This document shows positions 7,878-15,668 of a stretch of DNA of 64,000 bases, piece by piece. Origin of the DNA: Salinirubrum litoreum (lineage in GTDB: Archaea > Halobacteriota > Halobacteria > Halobacteriales > Haloferacaceae); the NCBI RefSeq assembly GCF_020567425.1, contig NZ_JAJCVJ010000001.1:1116001-1180000 (forward strand). Reading direction: 5' to 3'. The position numbers and the translations under genes were made by a program. The notes below the pieces were generated by a model. It was not told where the DNA came from and searched no databases. It saw nothing but the letters and a program-made list of their open reading frames with translations. Each line of letters opens with the position of its first letter. Positions within the stretch are counted from its first letter, which is position 1.

Positions 7878-8222
7878 ATGGCAGACTCCAGTGAGACGAC
7901 GACAGAGGAACAGGAAGACGAGTTGGAAGTAGAGGCGGTCGAGTCGGAGAACGACGCCGACGAGGCGACACTCGACATGGACGCAGTCGCCGAGAGAGAA
8001 GGGGAGACCGACACGGAGGCGCTTCGGGAGCGCATCGAGGAACAACAGGCGGAGATCGACGAACTACAGGACCTCCTCCTCGACCTGTCGGTTCGCGTGG
8101 CCGACGACAAGGGGATGGGCGTCTGCCCGGACTGTCACGGGCCGGTGATGAAGCGGAAGCGACTCATCCGGCGCAGCACCATCGAGTGTGCCCGGTGTGA
8201 TCGCGTCTTCCACGAGTACTGA
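7878..8222 (+). CDS. Coiled-coil plus zinc-ribbon protein divergent from bop
   Basis: 114 residues from ATG 7878; ATG 7851 in the same frame would add nine residues and is nearer the predicted transcript start. Residues 1-45 are very acidic. About 48-75 form a coiled coil (LRERIEEQQAEIDELQDLL), and the C-terminus is a four-cysteine zinc ribbon (CPDCHGPVMKRKR, then CARCDRVF). Such proteins can be transcription cofactors or protein-interaction modules. Zinc-finger proteins are known to affect bop expression in Halobacterium (Brz), but homology is not established here; the link is location only. Confidence 0.8.
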   Translation: MADSSETTTEEQEDELEVEAVESENDADEATLDMDAVAEREGETDTEALRERIEEQQAEIDELQDLLLDLSVRVADDKGMGVCPDCHGPVMKRKRLIRRSTIECARCDRVFHEY

Positions 8223-8330
8223 CCCGGGGCGTCCGACCACGGCCGGTACTCCCCGTCACGTCCGGGAATCGTCGCCCGACGGCCGGCCGGACGGGGAACT
8301 GTTTTGCACCCTCCGTCGGAACCGACGGGT

Positions 8331-8996
8331 ATGGACGTCGTCGTCAACGCCGCCGTCAGCGCGGACGGGAAACTCTCCTCGCGCCGGCGGGAACAGATCG
8401 CCATCTCCGGGTCGGCGGACTTCGACCGGGTGGACCGCATCCGGGCCGCCGCAGACGCGGTGCTCGTCGGTATCGGCACCGTCCTCGCGGACGATCCCCA
8501 CCTCACGCTCGACGAGGAGGACCGGAGGGTCCAGCGACTCCGGGCCGGCCGCTCCGGCAACCCGGCCCGCGTCGTCGTCGACTCACGCGCGAGAACGCCG
8601 CCGGACGCTCGCATCCTCGACGACGAGGCGACGACCTACGTCCTCGTCGCCGAGACCGCAGCAGAGGACCGGCTAGCCGCCCTCCGCGAGGCGGGCGCGG
8701 CGGTGATCGTCGCCGGCGAGGAACGCGTCGACCTGTCTGCTGCACTCGCGGAACTGGCGTCGACCGGCGACGTGGATCGCCTGATGGTCGAGGGTGGCGG
8801 CGAGATCATCTTCTCGCTGTTCGCCGACGACCTCGTGGACGAACTCACCCTGTACGTCGGGTCGCTGGTGATCGGTGGCCGGGACGCGCCGACGCTGGCC
8901 GACGGCGAGGGGTTCGTCGACGACTTCCCCCGACTGGCGCTGACCGGCGTCGAGCGACTCGGCGACGGGGTGGTGCTGTCCTACGAGGTCGAGTGA
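8331..8996 (+). CDS. 2,5-diamino-6-ribosylaminopyrimidinone 5'-phosphate reductase (ArfC/RibD_C type)
   Basis: 221-residue RibD C-terminal-like NADPH-dependent reductase. It should reduce the ribosyl side chain of the early pyrimidine intermediate of riboflavin (and hence F420/FO precursor) synthesis. Motifs: NAAVSADGKLSS at the N-terminus, DFDRVDRIRAAADAVLVGIGT (about 28-48), DDPHLT, ARVVVDSRAR, and the substrate-binding VEGGGEIIFSLF (about 145-156). There is no deaminase domain, matching the archaeal stand-alone type. An ArfA-type GTP cyclohydrolase of the same pathway lies 4.5 kb downstream on the other strand. Confidence 0.9.
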   Translation: MDVVVNAAVSADGKLSSRRREQIAISGSADFDRVDRIRAAADAVLVGIGTVLADDPHLTLDEEDRRVQRLRAGRSGNPARVVVDSRARTPPDARILDDEATTYVLVAETAAEDRLAALREAGAAVIVAGEERVDLSAALAELASTGDVDRLMVEGGGEIIFSLFADDLVDELTLYVGSLVIGGRDAPTLADGEGFVDDFPRLALTGVERLGDGVVLSYEVE

Positions 8997-9084
8997 CGGA
9001 GATGGCGACCGCCGGTGTCGCCGGCCGTCGAGTCGGGGCGATCCGAATGGCAAGCCCGAAGCCGCCGGCCTCGAACCGGCGTGC

Positions 9085-9558
9085 ATGGAGACGACACGGC
9101 ACTTCGTCGCAACCTGCTACGTGGTGGTCGACGGCGCGGTCGCACTGCACGAACACGACCGACTCGGCCTGACGCTCCCGCCGGGCGGCCACGTCGACCG
9201 CGACGAACTGCCCCACGAGACCGCGATCCGGGAGACCCACGAGGAGACCGGCATCGAACCGACGCTGGTGACCGACCACGACACCGGCGTCACCTCGCCG
9301 ACCGTCGAGCCACTGCCGCGTCCGCGACATCTCCTGCTCGAAGACATCAACGTCTGTGACGGGGCGGTCGGCCACCAGCACATCGACCACGTCTACTACG
9401 GCGTCGCCGAGACACGCGACATCGACCCGGCGGGCGACGACGAGGAACCGCCGGCCGTCTGGGACTGGTACGACGCAGACGACCTCCGGCGGGCCGACCT
9501 CGACGGCGACGTGGCGCAGTTGGGACTGGAGGCCATCGAACTCGCCGAGCGGTCGTGA
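9085..9558 (+). CDS. NUDIX hydrolase
   Basis: 157-residue NUDIX pyrophosphohydrolase. The full Nudix box is present near residues 33-56: G, five residues, E, seven residues, then RETHEETGI, whose glutamates bind Mg2+. N-terminal TRHFVATCYVVVDG and PPGGHVD are typical. Residues 85-95 include a His-rich stretch (GHQHIDHVYYG). It cleaves a nucleoside-diphosphate-linked compound that cannot be identified from sequence. It follows the reductase gene by 88 bp on the same strand. Confidence 0.92.
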   Translation: METTRHFVATCYVVVDGAVALHEHDRLGLTLPPGGHVDRDELPHETAIRETHEETGIEPTLVTDHDTGVTSPTVEPLPRPRHLLLEDINVCDGAVGHQHIDHVYYGVAETRDIDPAGDDEEPPAVWDWYDADDLRRADLDGDVAQLGLEAIELAERS

Positions 9559-9600
9559 GAGCGACGAGAACGTGAGTCACCGTCGCGACGAACGCGGGCG

Positions 9601-10077
9601 TCAGCGACGCAGGAGTTCGGAGAGGCGGTTCCGGATACCGCCGGACTCGCCGAGTTTGAGGTAGTAGGCGTCGCCGCCGTCCTCGTAGTAGTTGTCGATC
9701 CGGCGTTTGATGTCGAAGCCGAGATACTGGTAGAAGCCGAGCGCCGACTCGTTCGTCGTACGCGCGTGACAGGAGACGGACCGGTGGTCGTCGGCGACCT
9801 CGGCGACGAGTCGCTGGCCGTAGCCGTCGCCACGGAACTCGGGGGCGACCGCCAGAAAGAGGATGTAGCCGTCCCGGCGGACCGAGGCGAAGGCGACCAG
9901 TCGGTCGTCGACGAACAGCAGGTGGGTCTCGGATCGGCGGTAGGCGTCCCGGAAGAAGCCGCGTCGCTGTTTCAACACACCCTCCTCGCGGCGGATGCGT
10001 TCTTTCAGGTCCCACGCGGCCTCGACGTGGTCGTCGGAGCCGGGACCGTCGATCCGTTTCTCGACGTTGACGCTCAC
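9601..10077 (-). CDS. GNAT family N-acetyltransferase
   Basis: 158-residue GCN5-related acetyltransferase. The central strand YILFLAVAPEFRGDGYGQRLV (about 92-112) holds the acetyl-CoA pyrophosphate loop RGDGYG. It is followed by the family's NESALGFYQYLGF motif. A basic N-terminal helix (KERIRREEGVLKQRRGFF) precedes the fold. The acceptor is unknown; possibilities include ribosomal-protein N-termini or a small amine. It is convergent with the NUDIX gene and divergent from the DUF502 gene. Confidence 0.88.
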   Translation of the reverse strand: MSVNVEKRIDGPGSDDHVEAAWDLKERIRREEGVLKQRRGFFRDAYRRSETHLLFVDDRLVAFASVRRDGYILFLAVAPEFRGDGYGQRLVAEVADDHRSVSCHARTTNESALGFYQYLGFDIKRRIDNYYEDGGDAYYLKLGESGGIRNRLSELLRR

Positions 10078-10205
10078 TGTCTCCCAATAGCGTGGTAGAA
10101 GAACATAACTCCACCGTCACCTCGGCGCGCCGTTCACCACGGAGTCGGACCGAATCGGACACGAACCCGAACACTTTGGATGCTTCGGTGTGAGGTGCGA
10201 AACGA

Positions 10206-11474
10206 ATGTTCGAGGCCGCGCAGGCTGAAGTCGAGCGCCGGAGACAGTCCGCCCGGACCGTCTTCCGACAGGCGCTCGTCACCGGGACCGCCATCGTCGT
10301 GCCCTTCGTCGTCACCGTCATCGTCCTCTCGATCCTCCTGGGCTACATCCGGGGAGCGCTCACGACGCTCGTGACCGCCATCGCCTACGTCTATCCGGCC
10401 GCACAGACCGACCAGACCGTCACGCTCGCCATCCAGATCATGGCCCCGATTCTGCTGTTCTGTTACATCCTGCTGGTCGGCTTGTTCGTCAACGCGACCG
10501 TCTACGGCGAGAAGGCGGTCGACCTGTTCGACGCGCTGATGTCGGCCATCCCCGGCGTCGGCTCCGTCTACGACAGCTTCCGGCAGATGGGTGACATCGT
10601 CTTGGAGAGCGACGGGCAGAACTTCCGGGAGGTGAAACTCGTCGAGTTCCCGAACGACGGCGCGTACACCCTCGGGTTCGTCACGACCGAGACGCCGAAG
10701 ACGCTCGCCGAACCCGCCGGCCACGACCGGATGTACACGATGTTCCTCCCGCTCGCGCCGAACCCCGTGATGGGTGGCCACCTCGTCCACCTGCCCGCCG
10801 ACAAGGTGATGGACGTGGACATGACCGTCGAGGAGGGGATCCAGGCAGTCGTCACCAGCGGCGTCGCGGTCGGCGGCGCGTCCGGCGGGGGAGACCCCTC
10901 CGTCGGCCTGTCCGAGGACCAACTCGCGGAACTCTCTCGGCTCGACGACGGCGAGGATCGGGTCGTCCCCGATCCGACGGAGTCGGCGATGCCGGGGACG
11001 GACGACCAGGCGGCCGCTTCGGGGCGGCACGACGCCGAGCGCGTCGACCACTACGACGAGGACGTCGATCCGGAGGCCGCCGACACCCCGGACGGAATCG
11101 CCCGCCGGGAGCGCGACGCCGGCACGGAGCGCGCACGGGCCGGTGTCGCCGACACCGACGCGGACGACTCCGTCACAGAACCGGCCGAAGCCGCCGGCCG
11201 GGACGACAGGTGGCGCGACGAGACGGAGACCCGCCCCGCCGAGGTCGCCGACCGCGACGCGGACAGCCGCGACGAGACACGGTCCCGGCCGGCAGCGCGG
11301 GCCGACCGGGAGGCCGCGCAGCGAGACGAGACCGAGACGACGCCGGCCGAAGCCGCCGACCGCGACGCCGACCGACGCGACGACACCGACGTTCGCCCGG
11401 CAGAGCTCGCAGACGGGACCGAGTCGGATCGGACCGACATCCGCAACACGTCGGACGACGAAGACGACACATGA
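10206..11474 (+). CDS. DUF502 family membrane protein with long acidic repeat tail
   Basis: 422 residues. Residues about 1-215 are a DUF502 domain: two transmembrane helices (TGTAIVVPFVVTVIVLSILL and IQIMAPILLFCYILLVGLF), then the conserved IPGVGSVYDSFRQ and FLPLAPNPVMGGHLVHLP segments. Residues about 240-422 are a disordered Asp/Glu/Arg tail with imperfect tandem repeats (RDETETRPAEVADRDAD and relatives). Family homologues usually lack so long a tail. The last four bases (atga) overlap the start of archease, so the two are co-translated. Function of DUF502 is unknown. Confidence 0.87.
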   Translation: MFEAAQAEVERRRQSARTVFRQALVTGTAIVVPFVVTVIVLSILLGYIRGALTTLVTAIAYVYPAAQTDQTVTLAIQIMAPILLFCYILLVGLFVNATVYGEKAVDLFDALMSAIPGVGSVYDSFRQMGDIVLESDGQNFREVKLVEFPNDGAYTLGFVTTETPKTLAEPAGHDRMYTMFLPLAPNPVMGGHLVHLPADKVMDVDMTVEEGIQAVVTSGVAVGGASGGGDPSVGLSEDQLAELSRLDDGEDRVVPDPTESAMPGTDDQAAASGRHDAERVDHYDEDVDPEAADTPDGIARRERDAGTERARAGVADTDADDSVTEPAEAAGRDDRWRDETETRPAEVADRDADSRDETRSRPAARADREAAQRDETETTPAEAADRDADRRDDTDVRPAELADGTESDRTDIRNTSDDEDDT

Positions 11475-11896
11475 GCTTCGAACTCCGCGATCACACTGCG
11501 GACGTGGCGGTCGCGGCGACGGCGAGCGACCTCGACGGCGTGTTCGCGGCCGTCGCGGACGGTCTGACCGCCGCGATGTGCGACGAGATACCCGACGTGG
11601 GCGACCGGTTCTCGCTGACGAAGCGGGCCGAGAGCCGCGAGGCCCTGCTGTTCGACTATCTGGACCGACTGATCTACGAGCGCGACGTTCGGGGTGTCCT
11701 CCCGGCGGACAACGCGGCACGGGTCACAGACCGGGGGCCGGACGCCGGCGACGAGCGATGGCTGGTCGAGGCGAGTGCGCGCGGAGTCCCCCTCTCGGCG
11801 GTCGAGGCCCGCGAGGTGAAGGCCGTCACCTACTCGGAGATGGACCTGTCGGAGACCGACGAGGGGTGGCGTGCCTACGTCGTCTTCGACGTGTGA
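11471..11896 (+). CDS. Archease, RtcB RNA-ligase activator
   Basis: 141-residue archease. It begins MSFELRDHTADVAV, where the HTADV motif is the family signature and D8/D12-type acidic residues coordinate metal. KAVTYSEM near 118 and the C-terminal WRAYVVFDV are also conserved. Archease accelerates guanylylation of the tRNA-splicing ligase RtcB; no rtcB lies in this window. Its ATG overlaps the DUF502 stop by four bases. Confidence 0.92.
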   Translation: MSFELRDHTADVAVAATASDLDGVFAAVADGLTAAMCDEIPDVGDRFSLTKRAESREALLFDYLDRLIYERDVRGVLPADNAARVTDRGPDAGDERWLVEASARGVPLSAVEAREVKAVTYSEMDLSETDEGWRAYVVFDV

Positions 11897-11936
11897 GTGA
11901 CGGGGCCGTCACCGCTCTCGGCGAGGGGCGCACACG

Positions 11937-12602
11937 TCAGTACTGCTCGTCGTCACCCGGCACGTCGAGCGCCCCCCGGATCAGCGACTCCATCCCCCGG
12001 CGGAGGCGTTCGGAGGCGGCCTGCGGCGAGATGCCCAACTCGTCGGCGACCCCCGCGAGGGCGGTCTCCCGCGGGATCGAGAAGTAGCCGGCCGCGACCG
12101 CCGTCAGGAGTGTCTCCCGTTGGGCCTGAGTGAGCCCGAACCGTTCCTCGGGTGGCGCGTCCTGCTGGTCGTAGATCGCCTTGATGCTCACCGACAAGCC
12201 GGTCTCGCCGACCGCGTCGCGGAAGGCGGCGAACTTCTCGCGGTCGGGAAACCGCATCCTCGTGTGGTAGCCGGTTCTGTCTTCCTTGCTCGCCAGCGAC
12301 AACACGATCCCGTCGAGTTCGATGGCCCGGTGGTAGGCCGTGACGCTCGATGCGTCCGCAGGGTGGCGTGCTCGATACAGTCGGCCGTCGCCGGTCTCGG
12401 CGAGTCGGGTCCACTGCTCGACGGTCGGGTCGTCGTCGAGAGCAGTCTCGAAGGCGTCGAAGTCACCGTCGCTCGCCCAGAACATCGACCGGAGCGGGAT
12501 CGTGTCCGTGGCGTCGAGATGTTCGATCCTGACCCGCATCCCCGGGGCCGACGCCAGCGACTGGCGGAGGGCACCCGAATCGATGTCGAACTCGACGATC
12601 AT
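11937..12602 (-). CDS. HTH_10 (Bat-type) transcriptional regulator
   Basis: 221-residue haloarchaeal regulator. Residues 1-150 form a Bat-like sensor region with no PAS or GAF domain. The C-terminal HTH_10 domain (about 160-215) starts LTQAQRETLLTAVAAGYFSIPRE and has the recognition stretch GISPQAASERLRRG. HTH_10 proteins regulate diverse targets; the first described is Bat of the bop regulon. A minus-strand catttataatcc-like box (12625-12635) lies about 27 nt before ATG 12602. It is convergent with archease. Targets are unknown. Confidence 0.88.
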   Translation of the reverse strand: MIVEFDIDSGALRQSLASAPGMRVRIEHLDATDTIPLRSMFWASDGDFDAFETALDDDPTVEQWTRLAETGDGRLYRARHPADASSVTAYHRAIELDGIVLSLASKEDRTGYHTRMRFPDREKFAAFRDAVGETGLSVSIKAIYDQQDAPPEERFGLTQAQRETLLTAVAAGYFSIPRETALAGVADELGISPQAASERLRRGMESLIRGALDVPGDDEQY

Positions 12603-12624
12603 ACGTCACTGGTCACGGTCCTGG

Positions 12625-12635
12625 ATTATAATGAT
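12625..12635 (-). promoter_or_regulatory. TATA box of the HTH_10 gene
   Basis: Minus-strand cattataatcc, centred about 27 nt before ATG 12602, which indicates a leaderless transcript. Confidence 0.55.
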
Positions 12636-13169
12636 GTGGTGCGTGAACAACATTGTGGGTGTCATCCCACAGTAGAAGACGTTCCCAGCGTTTCGATAAA
12701 CCAGGGGAGTTTCTTCTCTCTCGGAGACGGTGTCGGAGGTGCGTCGAACACCACCCCGACGATTACCGTCGTGTTTCTCACCGAGAACCGACCGATCACC
12801 ACCCAGAGAGACACGAAATCGGTAATCTCGTTCAGGTGATTTTATTAAATAGCGGCCACATCGTGCGACTGCGAAGACCTCGTCGGACGAAGAGAGACCG
12901 GGGGAATCCGGACCCCCACTCCCCATCTCCCCTCCCCCGGTGTTGCCTGTCGCACACCTCCCAGTGAGCACCGCGAGAATTCTACCGACACCCACCGACC
13001 GGGGCCTCTGAACTACGGCATCACTGATATTTGAAGGTTCGAGACATAACCGTGCAGCTTTCATATTCAGGGCCGGTGCCGAGTCGAGGCGGCGGTCCGC
13101 GGGGGCGAGATCACGGTCGAGAACGCGTCCAGCAGGTCGTCGGGGAGTGAGCGCGGGGCCGACGCCGTC
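12636..13169. other. Intergenic region without a gene
   Basis: About 530 bp with lower GC than its surroundings. I find no frame with haloarchaeal codon use; the open minus frame of 152 codons is basic and unlike any family. It contains a TATA-like ttttattaaatag (12840-12852, plus strand) and an imperfect hairpin gggggaatccggaccccc near 12900-12917. An unannotated small RNA is possible but not shown. Confidence 0.4.
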
Positions 13170-13358
13170 TCAGCCGAGAACCGGGACGTCGTCTTTGCGT
13201 CGGAGACCCTCGCCGAGTCCCGAGGCGTCACAGTCGTCTTCCGGACAGCGATAGTGCCACCCGTCGCGTGTCGCACGCGCCTCCGGGAACTCCGCGCCAC
13301 ACTTTCGACAGACGAGCATGTCTCGGACCGACCGCTGTTGCAGATTCGCCCCAGTCAT
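13170..13358 (-). CDS. CPxCG-type zinc-ribbon micro-protein
   Basis: 62 residues with two Cys pairs: LVCRKCGAEF (about 16-25) and YRCPEDDCDASG (about 36-47), forming a small zinc ribbon, then GLGEGLRRKDDVPVLG. Such one-domain zinc proteins are abundant in haloarchaea and often regulatory. The start at ATG 13358 is supported by a minus-strand gatatttctaag box centred about 30 nt upstream; ATG 13319 would give a 49-residue protein. No specific partner is suggested by neighbours. Confidence 0.75.
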   Translation of the reverse strand: MTGANLQQRSVRDMLVCRKCGAEFPEARATRDGWHYRCPEDDCDASGLGEGLRRKDDVPVLG

Positions 13359-13454
13359 ACCTGTTCGGTCACCGCCATCCGGCTTAGAAATATCGCTTCC
13401 TCCCCAGTACGTGACTAGTTGCCGTGGCTCACGCCGCCGGGACAGACGGGTGGC

Positions 13455-14216
13455 TCACTCCTCGACGACGACGCGGAGTCCGTCTTCGCGGCAGTCTTCG
13501 AGTGCGTGTTTGGCGATCATACCAGCCTCGTGGGCAGTCCGCCCGTGGCCGACGCCGACCTTCAGTTCCACGTCGGCGGTGTCCGCGACGTGGTCGATGG
13601 AGCGCTCGTAGTCGGCGGCGGTCATCGACGGGAGGACGGCGATGATGTTGTCGCCGCCGACGAAGAAGGCGAGACCGCCGTGCTCCTCGCGGAGGTAGCG
13701 CATCAGGACCGCGTAGCCCTGTTCGATGCGGATGAACGAGTCGAACTCGTTGAGCGTGTCGGTGTACTTCTCGGTCGCGCCGTTCACGTCGAAGTGGGCG
13801 ATCTGGAGGTCCACGTCGGTTCGCTCGCCCGCTGCGAGTGTCTCGCCCGCCAGCACCTCACGACGGTCGCCGTCCTGTGCGCTCCCGGCACGCTGGAGAC
13901 CGGCGGTCGCCGATTCGAGGGCGTCGATCGGTCGCTCGGCGACGCCGACGCCGAGACTGATCGTCACCGGGTAGCGGTTGCGGATCGTCTCTTGCATCAG
14001 TTCGTGGTCGGCGCGGTCGAGGCCGTTCGTCACCGCCACCATGTTGTCGAAGCGCGTGAAGAAGACGTAGCCGCCGCGACTACCGACGAACTGCGCGAGT
14101 TCCGCGAACAGGCGCGACTGGAGCGTCTGGAGGTCCATCTCCCGGCGTGGCTCCGGCGTCACCGTCCACGGGCCGTAGTTGTCGATCTGGACGAGAGTCA
14201 ACTGAACGTTCGTCAC
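13455..14216 (-). CDS. GTP cyclohydrolase III (IIa), ArfA type
   Basis: 253-residue archaeal GTP cyclohydrolase III. It converts GTP to the formylamino-pyrimidine nucleotide that feeds riboflavin and F420 synthesis. Start MTNVQLTLVQIDNYGPWT is characteristic. Two related halves carry FFTRFDNMVAVTNGL (about 52-66) and FFVGGDNIIAVLPSM (about 182-196), the duplicated nucleotide-cyclase-like metal sites. GTG 14216 is chosen because the family begins at TNVQLTL and a minus-strand acttatcacga box sits about 26 nt upstream. It shares a pathway with the reductase at 8331-8996. Confidence 0.94.
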   Translation of the reverse strand: MTNVQLTLVQIDNYGPWTVTPEPRREMDLQTLQSRLFAELAQFVGSRGGYVFFTRFDNMVAVTNGLDRADHELMQETIRNRYPVTISLGVGVAERPIDALESATAGLQRAGSAQDGDRREVLAGETLAAGERTDVDLQIAHFDVNGATEKYTDTLNEFDSFIRIEQGYAVLMRYLREEHGGLAFFVGGDNIIAVLPSMTAADYERSIDHVADTADVELKVGVGHGRTAHEAGMIAKHALEDCREDGLRVVVEE

Positions 14217-14362
14217 GATACTGGGGTGCGTCTCTATCGTGATAAGTTGTCCCTTCCGTCGGCCGATTGAGAGTCGGTGACACACACGGTAGACGAGGTC
14301 TCGCCGCACGAGAGGCGGGTCGAAAGGGTACATTCAAACCGCTTCCCGCGAGAGGGTCGGGT

Positions 14363-15064
14363 ATGACCATCCCGTCGTTCGTGATCGGGATCGCCGGGGG
14401 GACGGGCGCGGGCAAGACGACGGTCGCACGCCTCATCACCGAGAACGTCGGCGAGTCCGTCACGCGCATCCCACTCGACAACTACTACAAGGATCTGAGC
14501 CACCTCGCACTCGACGAGCGTGCCGACGTGAACTACGACCACCCGTCGGCGTTCGAGTGGGACCTGCTCCGCGAGCAGTTGGGCGAGCTACTCGAGGGCC
14601 AGGCCATCGAGATGCCCAAGTACGACTTCGAGATCCACAACCGCAAGGAGGAGTCGGTGACGGTACCCCCGACGGACGTGATCATCCTCGAGGGCATCCT
14701 CGCGCTGTACGACGAGGAGATCAACGACATGCTCGATCTCCGCCTGTACGTCGAGACTGACGCCGACGTGCGCATCCTCCGGCGCATCGAACGCGACGTG
14801 ATCGACCGTGGCCGGGAGTTGGAGGGCGTGATGGACCAGTACCTCTCGACGGTGAAACCGATGCACGAGCAGTTCATCGAACCGACGAAGAAACACGCCG
14901 ACCTCATCATCCCCGAGGGCGCAAACAGCGTGGCCGTCAGCCTGTTAGAGGAGAAGGTCGCCGCCGAGGTGGCGGGCGACGCGGTCCGCGACTGGGAGCG
15001 GAGCGAGACGGAGTTCGACGGGGAGGTCGCCGGGACCGTGTCGGTCGAAGAACGGGACGACTGA
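14363..15064 (+). CDS. udk: Uridine kinase
   Basis: 233-residue P-loop kinase that phosphorylates uridine/cytidine for pyrimidine salvage. Walker A is GGTGAGKTT (residues 12-20). The nucleoside-binding part includes IPLDNYYKDLSHL (36-48), NYDHPSAFEWDLL (57-69) and MPKYDFEIHNR (83-93). VIILEGILALYDEEIND (about 105-121) and the lid RRIERDVIDRGR follow. The C-terminal 30 residues are an acidic tail. ATG 14363 begins MTIPSFVIGIAGG. It is divergent from the GTP cyclohydrolase. Confidence 0.93.
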   Translation: MTIPSFVIGIAGGTGAGKTTVARLITENVGESVTRIPLDNYYKDLSHLALDERADVNYDHPSAFEWDLLREQLGELLEGQAIEMPKYDFEIHNRKEESVTVPPTDVIILEGILALYDEEINDMLDLRLYVETDADVRILRRIERDVIDRGRELEGVMDQYLSTVKPMHEQFIEPTKKHADLIIPEGANSVAVSLLEEKVAAEVAGDAVRDWERSETEFDGEVAGTVSVEERDD

Positions 15065-15092
15065 GAACGCGAGCGACCGGAGAGGCGACGAC

Positions 15093-15413
15093 TTACCGTT
15101 TCTTCGAGGCGACGAACTGCTCTGCGCCCTCGTAGAACCAGTAGCCGTGTTTCCGCATCGCGCGACCGAGCGCCTGGTGGAACTCGACGAAGTCGTCGAA
15201 CGACTCCTCCTCGACGCCCTCGAAGATCTCCCGCAGCGAGACGACCGTCTCGTAGTCGATGCGCACCGGGTCGTCGCCGTACTCCGCGACGAACTCGTCG
15301 CGGGAGAGCGGGAAGTCCTCCTCCTCGTCGATCTTCTTGGCGATGACCGCGTGGCCGTACTTCCGTTTGCCTTCGCTCCCCTGCTCGCCGTCGGGGTCGT
15401 GTGGCCAGTCCAT
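15093..15413 (-). CDS. DUF5785 family protein
   Basis: 106 residues matching the haloarchaeal DUF5785 family. It starts MDWPHDPDGEQGSEGKRKYG, contains FPLSRDEFVAEYGDDPVRIDY, and has the C-terminal GYWFYEGAEQFVASKKR. It is soluble, acidic in the middle and basic at both ends. Function unknown. It is convergent with udk and sits just upstream of the tRNA-Ser gene. Confidence 0.82.
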   Translation of the reverse strand: MDWPHDPDGEQGSEGKRKYGHAVIAKKIDEEEDFPLSRDEFVAEYGDDPVRIDYETVVSLREIFEGVEEESFDDFVEFHQALGRAMRKHGYWFYEGAEQFVASKKR

Positions 15414-15511
15414 ACCGGGCGGTCGGGCGGGCGTCGCAAGAGCGTTACGCTCCGGGGGAGCCGGGTTCCGCGGCGACTCGACGGCTCGGTGTCGTCGGTG
15501 TCGTGAGAAGT

Positions 15512-15594
15512 CGGTGGGACTGGGATTCGAACCCAGGAGGCCGAAGGCCACCTGCTTTCAAGGCAGGCGCAATAGTCCACTCTGCCATCCCACC
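15512..15594 (-). tRNA. tRNA-Ser (anticodon UGA)
   Basis: Minus strand, 83 nt. Acceptor GGTGGGA pairs with TCCCACC. The anticodon stem CCTGC/GCAGG encloses CTTGAAA with anticodon TGA. A long variable arm (tggccttcggcc) and T-arm CTGGGTTCGAATCCCAG follow, with discriminator G73. The long variable arm and G73 identify tRNA-Ser, decoding UCA and probably UCG. CCA is not encoded and there is no intron. Confidence 0.95.
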
Positions 15595-15668
15595 GCAGGC
15601 CGAAGTATCGCCGCGCCGGTCTAAGGTCTGTCGGTCTCCGGGGAAGACTGCGAGTCGTCGAGGCGTGA

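Noticed and set aside
12606-13064. 152-codon minus frame in the gene-free interval
   Set aside because: Basic, Cys/His-poor, no motif, poor codon bias, and overlaps the HTH_10 promoter.
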